Shown here piece by piece: positions 45,827 through 53,845 of a stretch of 64,000 nucleotides of DNA. The translations under genes were made by a program, and so were the position numbers. The notes under the pieces are model-generated. The model had not been told where the DNA came from, did not search any database, and saw nothing but the letters and a program-made list of their open reading frames with translations. Numbering within the stretch: the stretch's first letter is position 1; each line of letters opens with the position of its first letter. Source of the stretch: Myxococcota bacterium (lineage in GTDB: Bacteria > Myxococcota_A > UBA9160 > UBA6930); NCBI GenBank assembly GCA_028285625.1, contig JANQOX010000003.1:1-64000 (forward strand), read 5' to 3'.

Positions 45827-46849
45827 TCAGGCGAAGTACTGCTGGGAGGTGGTCGCCGCCACCAGGTTCTCGCGCAGGTGCGCCATCTCCTGCATGTCGG
45901 CGTTCACCACGTCGAGGCCATGCTCGAGCACGAAGGCGTAGCTCTTCTGGTAGGGCGAGAGCGCGGCACCGGCCAGCGGGTCCGCATAGAACTCGTCGAA
46001 GGCCGTCGGGTTGCCCCAGCCCAGGAACTTGCGCCCGGCCAGGTAGCGGCCGGCCTTCATGCCCACCAGCCCGATGCCCGCCTCGCGCGCGGCATCGAGC
46101 ACCGGGGCGAGGTCGCGCATGGGCGGGGTGTCGTCGAGCAGCCCCTTGCTCTCCCAGTCGTACCAGCCGCCCGGGGTGATTGCGATCATCGCCAGGTCGA
46201 AGCGCCCGCTGCGCGTGGCCGCCTGCAGCACGGCCTGCGCGTTTCGGTGCGTGCTGAGACCGAGAAAGCGCACCTTGCCAGCCTGCTTGGCGCGTTCGAA
46301 CGCGGCATACAGCTCGTCGTTCGTCACCACGTGCGGGTTGTACGCGGCCATCATGTAGTACGCATCGAGCTGCTCGACGCCAAGCTCGCGGAGGCTTCCG
46401 TCCAGCGAGTCCGCCCAGCCCGCCGCCGCGGCGCGGGCTTCGGCCGGGCGCAACGTGTCGTTGGGCTCGATCTCGATCGGCACATAGGCCTTGGAGATCA
46501 GGAAGATCTCGTCGCGGTGGCGCCGGGCGAAGGGCCCGAGGTGCTTCTCGGCATCCCGGTAGTACTCGCGGAACCCGACGTCGAAGACGTTCACGCCGGC
46601 CCCGAGCGCGGCCTCGAGCAGCGCATCGCCCGGGCGTCGCGAGAGCGCCGCACCGCAGCCGAACACGAGCCGACTCGCGCGATGACCCGTGCGCCCGAGC
46701 GTGCGATAGGTCATCTCGGGGGTGGCGCCCAGCGACTCGGGCTCGGCCGCCCGCGCTGCACGTGAGCGCAACAGGCCCTGGGCCGTCGCACCCGCGACGG
46801 CGAGGTACTGGAGAAAGCGTCTGCGGCTGGTGCTCGGCTCGGTCGGCAT
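45827..46849 (-). CDS. Tat-exported aldo/keto reductase
   Basis: 340 residues. The N terminus is a twin-arginine signal (SRRRFLQYLAVAG, cleavage near ARAAE ~35). The aldo/keto reductase barrel follows (TYRTLGRTGHRASRLVFGCG, NVFDVGFREYYRDAEKHLG with the catalytic Tyr region, GKVRFLGLSTHR). Export through Tat implies folding with bound NADP(H) in the cytosol. GGAGGA lies 7 nt before the ATG. Substrate unknown. Confidence 0.9.
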   Translation of the reverse strand: MPTEPSTSRRRFLQYLAVAGATAQGLLRSRAARAAEPESLGATPEMTYRTLGRTGHRASRLVFGCGAALSRRPGDALLEAALGAGVNVFDVGFREYYRDAEKHLGPFARRHRDEIFLISKAYVPIEIEPNDTLRPAEARAAAAGWADSLDGSLRELGVEQLDAYYMMAAYNPHVVTNDELYAAFERAKQAGKVRFLGLSTHRNAQAVLQAATRSGRFDLAMIAITPGGWYDWESKGLLDDTPPMRDLAPVLDAAREAGIGLVGMKAGRYLAGRKFLGWGNPTAFDEFYADPLAGAALSPYQKSYAFVLEHGLDVVNADMQEMAHLRENLVAATTSQQYFA

Positions 46850-46910
46850 CCTGGGTCCTCCAGGCGGAGAGCCTAGCCGCCCGGCCGCAGCGCGCTGAGC
46901 CCGTGCCGTC

Positions 46911-47753
46911 CTAGCGGCGCCGTCGCATCCCCCAGGCGAGGCCGGCGCCGCCGATCAGCAGGAGCGCAGCCGTTCCGGGCTCGGGGACGCTGCCAGGGTC
47001 GGAGGTGGTGGTGGTCGTGGCCGATCCCGAGAGCCCGCCGATCAGGAACGGCGGGTTGATCTCGCCGCTCCAGATCGCATCGATCTCCCAGGTCTGCGTG
47101 GTCACGCCGCCCTGCTCGGTCGTCTCCAGCGGCCCGGAGAAGGCGAGCTCGAGGAACATGCCCGTGATCTCGTCGAGCCCGCCCTGCCCGTCGGCATCCT
47201 GCCCGAGCGAGATCGGCACCGTCGCACTCACGAGGTCGTAGTCGTTGCCCATGAGGGTGGTCGTATCGCCCTCGTTGAAGTTGTCGTTGAGCACCATGCC
47301 GCAGCCCACGAACGGCTGGGACGTGTCGGCGATGCAGTTGGGCACGAAGGCGACGTCGTCGAGATCGATTCCGATGCCGAGCAACGACAGCGTGCTCTGG
47401 CCACCAGCGAAATCCACCGTGTCGTCGACGTCCGTAAGCACGATGTCCACCCCGAGCGAGAGCGTGGTGTTCTCGAAGAACAGCTGGTCGCCGTCCTGGA
47501 TCGGGTCGTTGTCGCCGTTGGCCGAGAGGTTGCCGCTGCCCGAGGTCGCGGTGAACTCGATCGCCGTCAGCACCTCGGTGAAGTCGGGGCCGAGCGGCAT
47601 GAGACCGCCGCCGCTGAAGGTGAGGGACTCGACCTGGAAGTCGATGTCGAGCACCGGAAGGGCGGCCCCGCCGGCGAGCGCAGTCTGCGGCGCCGCGAAG
47701 AGCACGAGGGAGAAGAGAGCGGCGCGGATCGCGCTCGGGAGGTGCAGCTGCAT
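46911..47753 (-). CDS. PEP-CTERM sorted secreted protein
   Basis: 280 residues. Signal peptide 1-~28 (cleaved near ALAG), a beta-rich, Asp-rich body without a recognised domain, and a C-terminal VPEPGTAALLLIGGAGLAWG followed by MRRRR, a textbook PEP-CTERM signal. It should be processed by an exosortase and released to the surface or matrix. The last ~20 residues are nearly identical to those of the protein at 50232-51371. GGAG lies 7 nt before the ATG. An extended -10 box (TGGTAGGAT, 47816-47808) would give a leader of about 48 nt. Confidence 0.85.
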   Translation of the reverse strand: MQLHLPSAIRAALFSLVLFAAPQTALAGGAALPVLDIDFQVESLTFSGGGLMPLGPDFTEVLTAIEFTATSGSGNLSANGDNDPIQDGDQLFFENTTLSLGVDIVLTDVDDTVDFAGGQSTLSLLGIGIDLDDVAFVPNCIADTSQPFVGCGMVLNDNFNEGDTTTLMGNDYDLVSATVPISLGQDADGQGGLDEITGMFLELAFSGPLETTEQGGVTTQTWEIDAIWSGEINPPFLIGGLSGSATTTTTSDPGSVPEPGTAALLLIGGAGLAWGMRRRR

Positions 47754-47807
47754 GGGTGGGCTCCGGTTGCCGGACACGCCGGCAGGACCCCGTCCCAGAG
47801 GCGAGCG

Positions 47808-47816
47808 ATCCTACCA
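47808..47816 (-). promoter_or_regulatory. Extended -10 box (TGGTAGGAT) of the PEP-CTERM gene
   Basis: It lies 55 nt before the ATG at 47753. No -35 is evident, as expected for an extended -10 promoter. Confidence 0.45.
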
Positions 47817-47933
47817 CAGGCCCGCCGGGACGTGGAGGAATCGCCCCGCAGCCGCACGGAACCCCGGGCCGCGGACCCCGCGCCGACCGGCAATCGGGCG
47901 CCGAGACCCCCGGAATACGGGACGGTTTCGCCC

Positions 47934-49610
47934 TCAGAGCTCGCGTCGGCGCGCGCGACGCGCGAGCCGATCGGCGCTGCGCAGCGCGAGGGCCTCGATC
48001 GTCAGCGAGGGCGCTTCGCCACCGCCGGAGCTCGGGAAGAGGCTGGCGTCGGCCACCACCAGGTTCTTCCAGCGATGGCTGCAGCCGAAGCCGTCGACCA
48101 CCGACGTCGCCGGGTCCGTCCCCATCCGGCAGGTCCCGAATACGTGGGTCGAGAAGAAGTGGTCGTAGGTTCCGGTCTGCTCGAAGGGCGCCTCGGCACC
48201 GGCGGCGGCCAGGAGGTCGCGGCACGTCCGGGCCATGAACCGGAGCCGCTCGAGCTCCCGCACGCCCAGGTGACTGTGGATGCGTGCAAGCGCCTGACCG
48301 TGTGCGTCTCGCGCCTCGGGATCCAGATCGACGAAGCTCCCGGGGTCGGGAAGGCTCTCGCCGATCGCGCCCACGGAAAGCACCCGACCGAGCGCGTCGC
48401 GCACGGCGTCCTGGTGCCCACGCCCGAAGCCATCGACGACGCGGCTCGCGTACGCGATCGGCCCGAGCAGATCCGACTCGGCCGTGGTCGGGGAGAAGCG
48501 GCAGCCGCCGACCACGCCCGGGATCGCGTCGGGCGCGTTCCAGTCCCAACAGATCACGTCCGAAGGGAGCCCCCGGTGGCTACCCAACCGATCGGGATGG
48601 AGAGCGCTCGCGCTCCAACTGAGCGTCTCCATGAGATTGCGACCGACGAGCCCGGATTCGTTCCCCAGACCCCCGGGCGCCCGGGGGCTCGCCGAGAGCA
48701 GCAGAAGCCGGGGCGTCTCGACCGCGCCGGCCGCGACCACCACCGTCCGGACGCGCTCGCGCTGCACGTTGCCCTCGGCGTCCACGTAGGACACCGCCTG
48801 CACGCGGTCGTCCTCGCCGGGATCGAGATGCGTGACGACGCAGCCGGTGCGAATCAGGCAGTTCCCACTCTCCGCTGCGCGGCGCAGCAGGGTGACGTCG
48901 ACCGACCCCTTGTCTCTGCGCGGACAGCCGCGGGCACAGCCCGCGCAGTAGTTACAGGGAGGCCTCCCGTCGTACGGGCGAGAGAGCGCGGCAAGCGTGT
49001 TCGGCACCCACGTCATGCCGAGTGCGCGCCCGGCGGTGACCAGCCGTTGGCTCGCGTAGCTCGGTGGGTGGGGCGGCAGGGGAAGCGGACTGCGCCTGGG
49101 GCGTGCGGCCTCCGCCGCTGGACCGGCGACCCCGATCACGCGCTCGATCCGCTCGTACCACGGCTCGAGCTCGGCATAGGTCACGGGCCAGTCCGCCGCG
49201 ACGCCGAAGCGCGTACGCATGCGCATGGCCTGCGGGTTCAGGCGGTGCGCCTCGCCGACGAAGTGAAGCGTGCTGCCACCGAGACCCCGGACATGGCGAT
49301 AGCCCGCGTAGCGTCGACGGGGGCCTGGATTGACACGCCCGCGCACGTGGCTCATCGACCGCAGGTCGTCCCAGGCCGGATCCAGCCGTTGAAGGGGCGC
49401 CGCCGTCTGCCGACCGATCCCCTCGACGTCATCGACGAAGCCGCGCAGCTCCCAGTCCGTCTGGTCGAGCCCGTAGTCACGCTCGGGGACGTAGGCGGGC
49501 CCTGCCTCCAGCAGCAGGACGCGAAGGCCGCGCTCGGCGAGCGCCCAGGCCATGGTGGCGCCGCCCGCCCCCGACCCGATCACGAGGGCGTCGTGCTCGG
49601 GCTCCTTCAA
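47934..49610 (-). CDS. GMC family FAD dehydrogenase, large subunit
   Basis: 558 residues. The FAD fold opens with ALVIGSGAGGATMAWALAE; GLGGSTLHFVGEAHRLNP and the C-terminal GTCRMGTDPATSVVDG and NLVVADASLFPSSGG (with the catalytic His region) are GMC hallmarks. A Cys-rich CNYCAGCARGCP segment in the middle resembles iron-sulfur motifs of bacterial sugar and alcohol dehydrogenases with a subunit 3 partner. The start is a TTG that overlaps the partner's stop as TTGA. With no signal of its own it would be exported bound to that small subunit. Substrate (sugar or alcohol) unknown. Confidence 0.9.
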   Translation of the reverse strand: MKEPEHDALVIGSGAGGATMAWALAERGLRVLLLEAGPAYVPERDYGLDQTDWELRGFVDDVEGIGRQTAAPLQRLDPAWDDLRSMSHVRGRVNPGPRRRYAGYRHVRGLGGSTLHFVGEAHRLNPQAMRMRTRFGVAADWPVTYAELEPWYERIERVIGVAGPAAEAARPRRSPLPLPPHPPSYASQRLVTAGRALGMTWVPNTLAALSRPYDGRPPCNYCAGCARGCPRRDKGSVDVTLLRRAAESGNCLIRTGCVVTHLDPGEDDRVQAVSYVDAEGNVQRERVRTVVVAAGAVETPRLLLLSASPRAPGGLGNESGLVGRNLMETLSWSASALHPDRLGSHRGLPSDVICWDWNAPDAIPGVVGGCRFSPTTAESDLLGPIAYASRVVDGFGRGHQDAVRDALGRVLSVGAIGESLPDPGSFVDLDPEARDAHGQALARIHSHLGVRELERLRFMARTCRDLLAAAGAEAPFEQTGTYDHFFSTHVFGTCRMGTDPATSVVDGFGCSHRWKNLVVADASLFPSSGGGEAPSLTIEALALRSADRLARRARRREL

Positions 49611-50080
49611 CGGGGGGCCTCGGTGGGATCGGGATGGCCCCGGGGTTGCGGGGGGCCGTCGGCCCCGACGGCGCGAGCCCCGCGAGGGTCGGCGTAGTAG
49701 TGGCGCATCACGGCCGCTCGGGTGTGCTGGTAGAACACCCACTCGCCGCTTCCGGGCGCGGCACGCGCGGCGGAGCCGACGACCGCCTCGCGCGCACCCT
49801 CGTCGAGTGCGGCGAACGAGCCGGCACCCCGGGCGCGAGCCCGTTCGTCGAGCCAACGGCACCCGGCCGCGATCAGCGGGCCCATCTGCGCATCGCGACC
49901 GGCGAGCTCGCGCAGCGCGCCATCGGCGCCGAGCGCACTCGCGCTCGGTCCGAGGTGCTCGGGCACCAGGGTGTCGACGTAGGCCTCGAGCGCGGCGTAC
50001 GGGTCGGGCGGGCTGGCCGGGGCGCGCCGGGCCCAGCCCGGCAGCAGCGCGAGGATCGCCAAGAACACGCGACGCCTCAT
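49607..50080 (-). CDS. Gluconate 2-dehydrogenase subunit 3 family protein
   Basis: 157 residues. An N-terminal signal with a twin-arginine-like MRRRVFLAILALL is followed by the helical subunit 3 domain (YAALEAYVDTLVPEHLGPSA, FYQHTRAAVMRHYYADPR). In gluconate and FAD-glucose dehydrogenases this small subunit carries the large GMC subunit through Tat. The gene overlaps the GMC gene by TTGA, which supports a 1:1 complex. GAGGG precedes the ATG at 50080. Confidence 0.85.
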   Translation of the reverse strand: MRRRVFLAILALLPGWARRAPASPPDPYAALEAYVDTLVPEHLGPSASALGADGALRELAGRDAQMGPLIAAGCRWLDERARARGAGSFAALDEGAREAVVGSAARAAPGSGEWVFYQHTRAAVMRHYYADPRGARAVGADGPPQPRGHPDPTEAPR

Positions 50081-50231
50081 GCAGGCCCTCGAGTCCGGAG
50101 AGGCCGGCGCCAACGCGGGTTCACCGCCGAATCCGCTCGCGCATCCAGGCCGAAACGCGAAGAGGACGCATCCCGCGTAGGTTGGGATGCGCCCTCTCCG
50201 ATTTCAAGCGGGCGTCGACGGGCAGTCGCCT

Positions 50232-51371
50232 CTAGCGCCGGCGCCGCATCCCCCAGGCGAGGCCCGCGCCGCCGATCAGCAGAAGCGCCGCCGCACCCGG
50301 TTCCGGTGCCGGCGGTACGTACTGCGGAGGCGTCCCACCGAAACCGCACCGGTTCAGTCGCACGTCGTTGAAGTTGAGCTTGTCGCCCACGATCTGGGTA
50401 CAGCCCTGCACGTTGCTCAGGTTGATCTCGCCGTCGCCGGTCATGGAGATGTCCCAGAACGCGACGCCGTTGACCACCATGTTGCTGAAGTCGAAGTGCG
50501 TGCCGGTCTTCTTGCCGTCCTTCCGGTCGGTGATCGAGACGAGCACGTTGTTGAAGCCGATCCCCCCGTTGCCGATGGAGATGCCGCCGTTGGCGACCTT
50601 GAAGTTCTTCTCGTCGGAGACGTAGCGGAAGATGGCGAAGGCATCGGCGCCGCCCTGCACGACGATATGGGCCTTGTCGAGCAGGAAGTCGTTGCCGTTG
50701 GTGTCGATGTCGATCACGTTGAGGCCCGAGGCCAGGGTGATCGTGGTCTCGGTGGTGACCTTGCCGTCGGAGGTGAGGTCCCAGGTGCCGCCCGACTTCG
50801 AGCCCGAGCCCGAGAGGCTCCAGCCCGTGGTGGACGAGAGCACCGAGATCTCCTGCTTGGCGCCGGTGGTCACGTTGAACAGCTCGTCCAGCAGGTCGGA
50901 CATGCGGCTTGCGTCCTGGTGGAGCGTGCCGCCGCCGGTCAGGTTCACGTTGGAGAAGCCGTCGTTGCAGGGGCCGATGGCATTCGCGCAGGTGATCCCG
51001 ATGTCGGCGTAGATGTCGATGTCCGCCAGGTCGAAGCGCCCGTCGGGGTTCGTGATCGCGATGTTGCCGTCGTTGCTGATGCCGACGCCGGGCGCCACGG
51101 CGTGGGCGGGAAGCGGCGGCACGTCGCCCAGGTCGGGCGGACTCTGCGAGGGAAACGGCACCAGGTTCGCACCGAGCTCCTCGGAGCTCTGCACGTGCAA
51201 GGCATCGTCGATCGCATCCTTGTCGCCCATGCCGATGAGCAGATACGGGCTCGTCTCGGTGGTGTCGAACGGAATGACCGCGCCCGCCGTGGCGGGCACG
51301 ATCGCAGCGAGCAATAGGAGAGCAAGAGAGGCCCGCGCGGAACGCGAGACCGAAGAGAGCAGCGACAGCAT
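50232..51371 (-). CDS. PEP-CTERM sorted secreted protein
   Basis: 379 residues. Signal peptide 1-~31, a beta-rich, Gly/Asn/Asp-rich body without a recognised domain, and a C-terminal APEPGAAALLLIGGAGLAWG with MRRRR. GGAGGT lies 6 nt before the ATG. A sigma-54 type promoter (51475-51490) faces the gene about 104 bp upstream. It shares its intergenic region with the PEP-CTERM gene at 51895. The tail closely matches that of 46911-47753, also at DNA level, while the bodies differ. Confidence 0.85.
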   Translation of the reverse strand: MLSLLSSVSRSARASLALLLLAAIVPATAGAVIPFDTTETSPYLLIGMGDKDAIDDALHVQSSEELGANLVPFPSQSPPDLGDVPPLPAHAVAPGVGISNDGNIAITNPDGRFDLADIDIYADIGITCANAIGPCNDGFSNVNLTGGGTLHQDASRMSDLLDELFNVTTGAKQEISVLSSTTGWSLSGSGSKSGGTWDLTSDGKVTTETTITLASGLNVIDIDTNGNDFLLDKAHIVVQGGADAFAIFRYVSDEKNFKVANGGISIGNGGIGFNNVLVSITDRKDGKKTGTHFDFSNMVVNGVAFWDISMTGDGEINLSNVQGCTQIVGDKLNFNDVRLNRCGFGGTPPQYVPPAPEPGAAALLLIGGAGLAWGMRRRR

Positions 51372-51474
51372 GACAACCTCCGTTGTTGGGGTTGCCCTCG
51401 ATGGCGCTCTGGCTCCATGGGAATACGCAGAGTCGCCCGAATCGCGGACAACCCCTTCCCAATGCGCCCTTCAC

Positions 51475-51490
51475 TGCAGATTGCGTGCCA
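51475..51490 (-). promoter_or_regulatory. Sigma-54 type promoter facing the 50232-51371 gene
   Basis: On the minus strand TGGCACGCAATCTGCA: GG and GC separated by exactly 10 bp, with a consensus -24 half (TGGCACG) and a near-consensus -12 half (CTGCA). Confidence 0.6.
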
Positions 51491-51845
51491 CCGCCCCACG
51501 CCCAACCAACGTGCTCGAGAACCCTGCGATTCCGGCAACCTGGCGGGATGGGTCGCCCGTGAGCCCCACCGCGATGTCCCGTGGATGGGAAGCGATCTTC
51601 CACTTTGGGATCGGGCCGTTCCCTTCGCAGATGCCCTCAGCGCGAGTCGGGTAGAGCCCCCAATGGACCTGGGCAGAACTTCGCAAGGGCCCAGCGGCTC
51701 TGGTGGCCTCCGAGGCGCGCCCCTGCGGGATGCTGGACCGGATACCTAGGGAATCACCTTACCCACGAGTGGAACGCCCTTTCCGCCCCACCCCGGAAAC
51801 TCCTTGCTTTCCAGGCGTCTCCAGCCGTTTGAGCGCTCGCCCGGG

Positions 51846-51861
51846 TGGCATGGCGGTTGCA
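51846..51861 (+). promoter_or_regulatory. Sigma-54 type promoter facing the 51895 gene
   Basis: TGGCATGGCGGTTGCA: GG and GC separated by exactly 10 bp, TGGCATG (-24) and TTGCA (-12). Transcription would start near 51873, leaving a leader of about 22 nt with a GGGAAGGG ribosome site. Confidence 0.65.
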
Positions 51862-51894
51862 CCACAGGGGCACTCCTCCTGGGAAGGGATGACC

Positions 51895-52713
51895 ATGCTG
51901 CGTCTTTCGCTCGCTCTGATGCCGCTCCTGCTGACCCTCGGCCTCGCTGCGGTCCCGGCGGCCTCCGTGCCCGTGACCATCGATTTCGAGACCGACGATG
52001 GCGGCGCGCCGCTCTCGAACGGCCAGATGATCACCACGCCGCCCGAGTTCGGGAACCTGCTGAACATCTCGACGGTGGGCAGCGAGCTCGGCGTCCTCCA
52101 CCAGGGCCCGACGATCTTCGACTCGGACAGTGCAGGCCCCAATGCCGGCGGCCCGGACCCGGACCTGCTGGTCGATCTCGGAAACATCCTGATCCTCCAG
52201 TGCGTCGACGGCGTCGGCGGCTGCCCGGACGGCACCTCGACGGGAGACTTCTTCGACGAGCCCAACGACCAGCGCGTGGGCGGCACCGTGATCTTCGACT
52301 TCTCGCCGGTCACGTCCGTCTCGGTGCTGAGCCTCGACCTCGTGGACATCAACGGCGGCGCGCAGACCGACGTCGTCCTCACCGACATCAACGGCAACAC
52401 GCGCACCTACGACGTCCCCTCCAAGTGGACCCTCGACATCAACACCTGTGGCGCGTGCGACGGCTACGACACGCTCGACCTCACGACCCTCGCGCCGCAG
52501 AACGGCGAGGGCACCGGCGGCGACGCCACCGCCAGCGAGGACGCCGGGTTCGACGGCAGCCAGGTCGTCGAGATCCGCGTGATCCACAGCGGCTCGGCCG
52601 GTCTCGACAACCTGGTGTTCGACACCAACGTGCCCCCCGCGCCGGAGCCGGGCACCGCCCTGCTGCTGCTCGCACCGTTGGGCGCCCTGCTCGCACGGCG
52701 GCGCCGCCGCTAG
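51895..52713 (+). CDS. PEP-CTERM sorted secreted protein
   Basis: 272 residues. Signal peptide 1-~21 (AAVPAAS), then a beta-sandwich-like body that begins VTIDFETDDGGAPL and contains FDEPNDQRVGGTVIFDF and IRVIHSGSAGLDNLVFDT. This is the layout of lectin-like or adhesion-type surface proteins; the exact family is not clear. The tail APEPGTALLLLAPLGALLA plus RRRRR is a PEP-CTERM signal. The start is the second of two close ATGs (51889, 51895), placed 6 nt after GGGAAGGG. A sigma-54 type promoter precedes it. Confidence 0.85.
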   Translation: MLRLSLALMPLLLTLGLAAVPAASVPVTIDFETDDGGAPLSNGQMITTPPEFGNLLNISTVGSELGVLHQGPTIFDSDSAGPNAGGPDPDLLVDLGNILILQCVDGVGGCPDGTSTGDFFDEPNDQRVGGTVIFDFSPVTSVSVLSLDLVDINGGAQTDVVLTDINGNTRTYDVPSKWTLDINTCGACDGYDTLDLTTLAPQNGEGTGGDATASEDAGFDGSQVVEIRVIHSGSAGLDNLVFDTNVPPAPEPGTALLLLAPLGALLARRRRR

Positions 52714-52740
52714 GGCCGAACTCGCCAGCTTGGCTCGAAC

Positions 52741-52776
52741 GGGCGCTGCCGGGCATGGCCGGCAGCGCCCGGCTCT
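52741..52776 (+). terminator. Rho-independent terminator after the PEP-CTERM gene
   Basis: A perfect 12-bp GC stem (52741-52752 with 52759-52770) and 6-base loop, followed by ggctcttt, 28 bp beyond the stop. Confidence 0.75.
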
Positions 52777-52807
52777 TTGGTGGCGACGGTCGTCGCACCG
52801 ATCGTGG

Positions 52808-52813
52808 TAGCGT
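52808..52813 (+). promoter_or_regulatory. Extended -10 box (TGGTAGCGT) of the 52822 gene
   Basis: TAGCGT with TGG upstream, 8 nt before a GTG in frame with the oxygenase. It supports that start over TTG/GTG codons near 52777 that sit against the terminator. Confidence 0.45.
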
Positions 52814-52821
52814 CGCCGGTC

Positions 52822-53808
52822 GTGGATGCGATCCCCCTCATCGACGCGGCCCCGCTGTTCGAAGACGCCGACGCGGCGCGCGCGCGGTCCGACGCAGCGA
52901 TTGCCAGCGCCGCGAAGCAGAGCGGTTTTCTGGTGCTCCAGGGCCTGCCCCCGGACGTCCCCCTCGGCGCGGAAGCCCGCGACGACCTGCTTCGCCTCTT
53001 CTCGCTACCCCAGGCGTCGCGTCGCCGGCTGTGGCGCCAGAAGTGGGCGCCGGGCAACCCGAACGTCTATCGGGGCTGGTTTCCGCTCGAGGGAGGCTTC
53101 ATCAAGGAGGGCTTCGACCTCGGCCCCGAGCACGCACACGCCGACCCCCGCGGCGACGCGCTGCTCGAGGCCACGCCCATGCCCAGCGAGCGCGAGCTGC
53201 CCGGATGGGCCACGTCGGCCCGCGCCTGCTTCCTGGCCCTCGAGCGGGTGGGCCGTGTGCTGATGCAGTCCCTTGCGCGCGGCCTCGGGCTCGAGAGCGG
53301 GTACTTCGACGAGCCGTTCGAGGGCGGCAACTCCACCTTCCGGCTGATCGCCTACCCGCCGTGGCCCGAAGTCGCCCGGCAGCACGATCTAACCCTGCGC
53401 CCCGTTGCCTCTCCCGACGGCGTACGGCGCTACGACATCGGGGGCGAGCACGTCGACTCGGGCTTCGTGACGCTCTTGCAGCAGGACACCGTCGGGGGGC
53501 TGCAGGCGCGGCTGGGCGACGGCTTCGTGGACGTCCCCCCGATCGAAGGCAGCCTGGTGGTGAACTTCGGCAAGCTGCTCGAGCGCTGGACCGGGGGGCG
53601 CATTCGCGCCACCGAGCACCGGGTGCTCGGCAACGACCGAGCGCGCCACTCGATCCCGTTCTTCTACGAGCCCCGCGTCGACGCGACGATCGCGCCGCCC
53701 CCGCTCGCCGACCCGCCGCGGTTCGAGCCCTTCACCTACGGCGACCACGTCTGGGAGGCGATGTCGCGCTTCGTCGAGTTCGAGGGCATGCAGCGCTGGC
53801 CCGGCTGA
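52822..53808 (+). CDS. Isopenicillin-N-synthase-like 2-oxoglutarate/Fe(II) oxygenase
   Basis: 328 residues. The N-terminal part (DAIPLIDAAPLFED) and the jelly roll match the IPNS/plant-type dioxygenases. Iron ligands are His and Asp in GEHVDSGFVTLLQQD and a distal His in RATEHRVLG; the 2-OG Arg-x-Ser is RHSIPFFYEP. All core residues are intact. The substrate is unknown; bacterial members act on small metabolites. The start is not firm: GTG 52822 is favoured by the -10 box, but the frame is open back to 52777. Confidence 0.85.
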   Translation: MDAIPLIDAAPLFEDADAARARSDAAIASAAKQSGFLVLQGLPPDVPLGAEARDDLLRLFSLPQASRRRLWRQKWAPGNPNVYRGWFPLEGGFIKEGFDLGPEHAHADPRGDALLEATPMPSERELPGWATSARACFLALERVGRVLMQSLARGLGLESGYFDEPFEGGNSTFRLIAYPPWPEVARQHDLTLRPVASPDGVRRYDIGGEHVDSGFVTLLQQDTVGGLQARLGDGFVDVPPIEGSLVVNFGKLLERWTGGRIRATEHRVLGNDRARHSIPFFYEPRVDATIAPPPLADPPRFEPFTYGDHVWEAMSRFVEFEGMQRWPG

Positions 53809-53845
53809 ACGGCGGGCAACCCCAGCCCCAGATCGACGCGATGGG

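Larger units (their letters stand above)
51372..51894. promoter_or_regulatory. 523-bp non-coding region between two divergent PEP-CTERM genes
   Basis: It holds two sigma-54 type promoters, one facing each gene, and between them a dyad at 51581-51603 (core GGAAG-CGAT-CTTCC) that could bind an enhancer protein. No reading frame here has a credible product. This is the only gene-free stretch over 300 bp in the window. Confidence 0.6.

Noticed and set aside
51372..51894. Small coding genes in the 523-bp gap
   Set aside because: Open frames there lack ribosome sites, signal peptides and recognisable composition; the regulatory sites explain the gap better.
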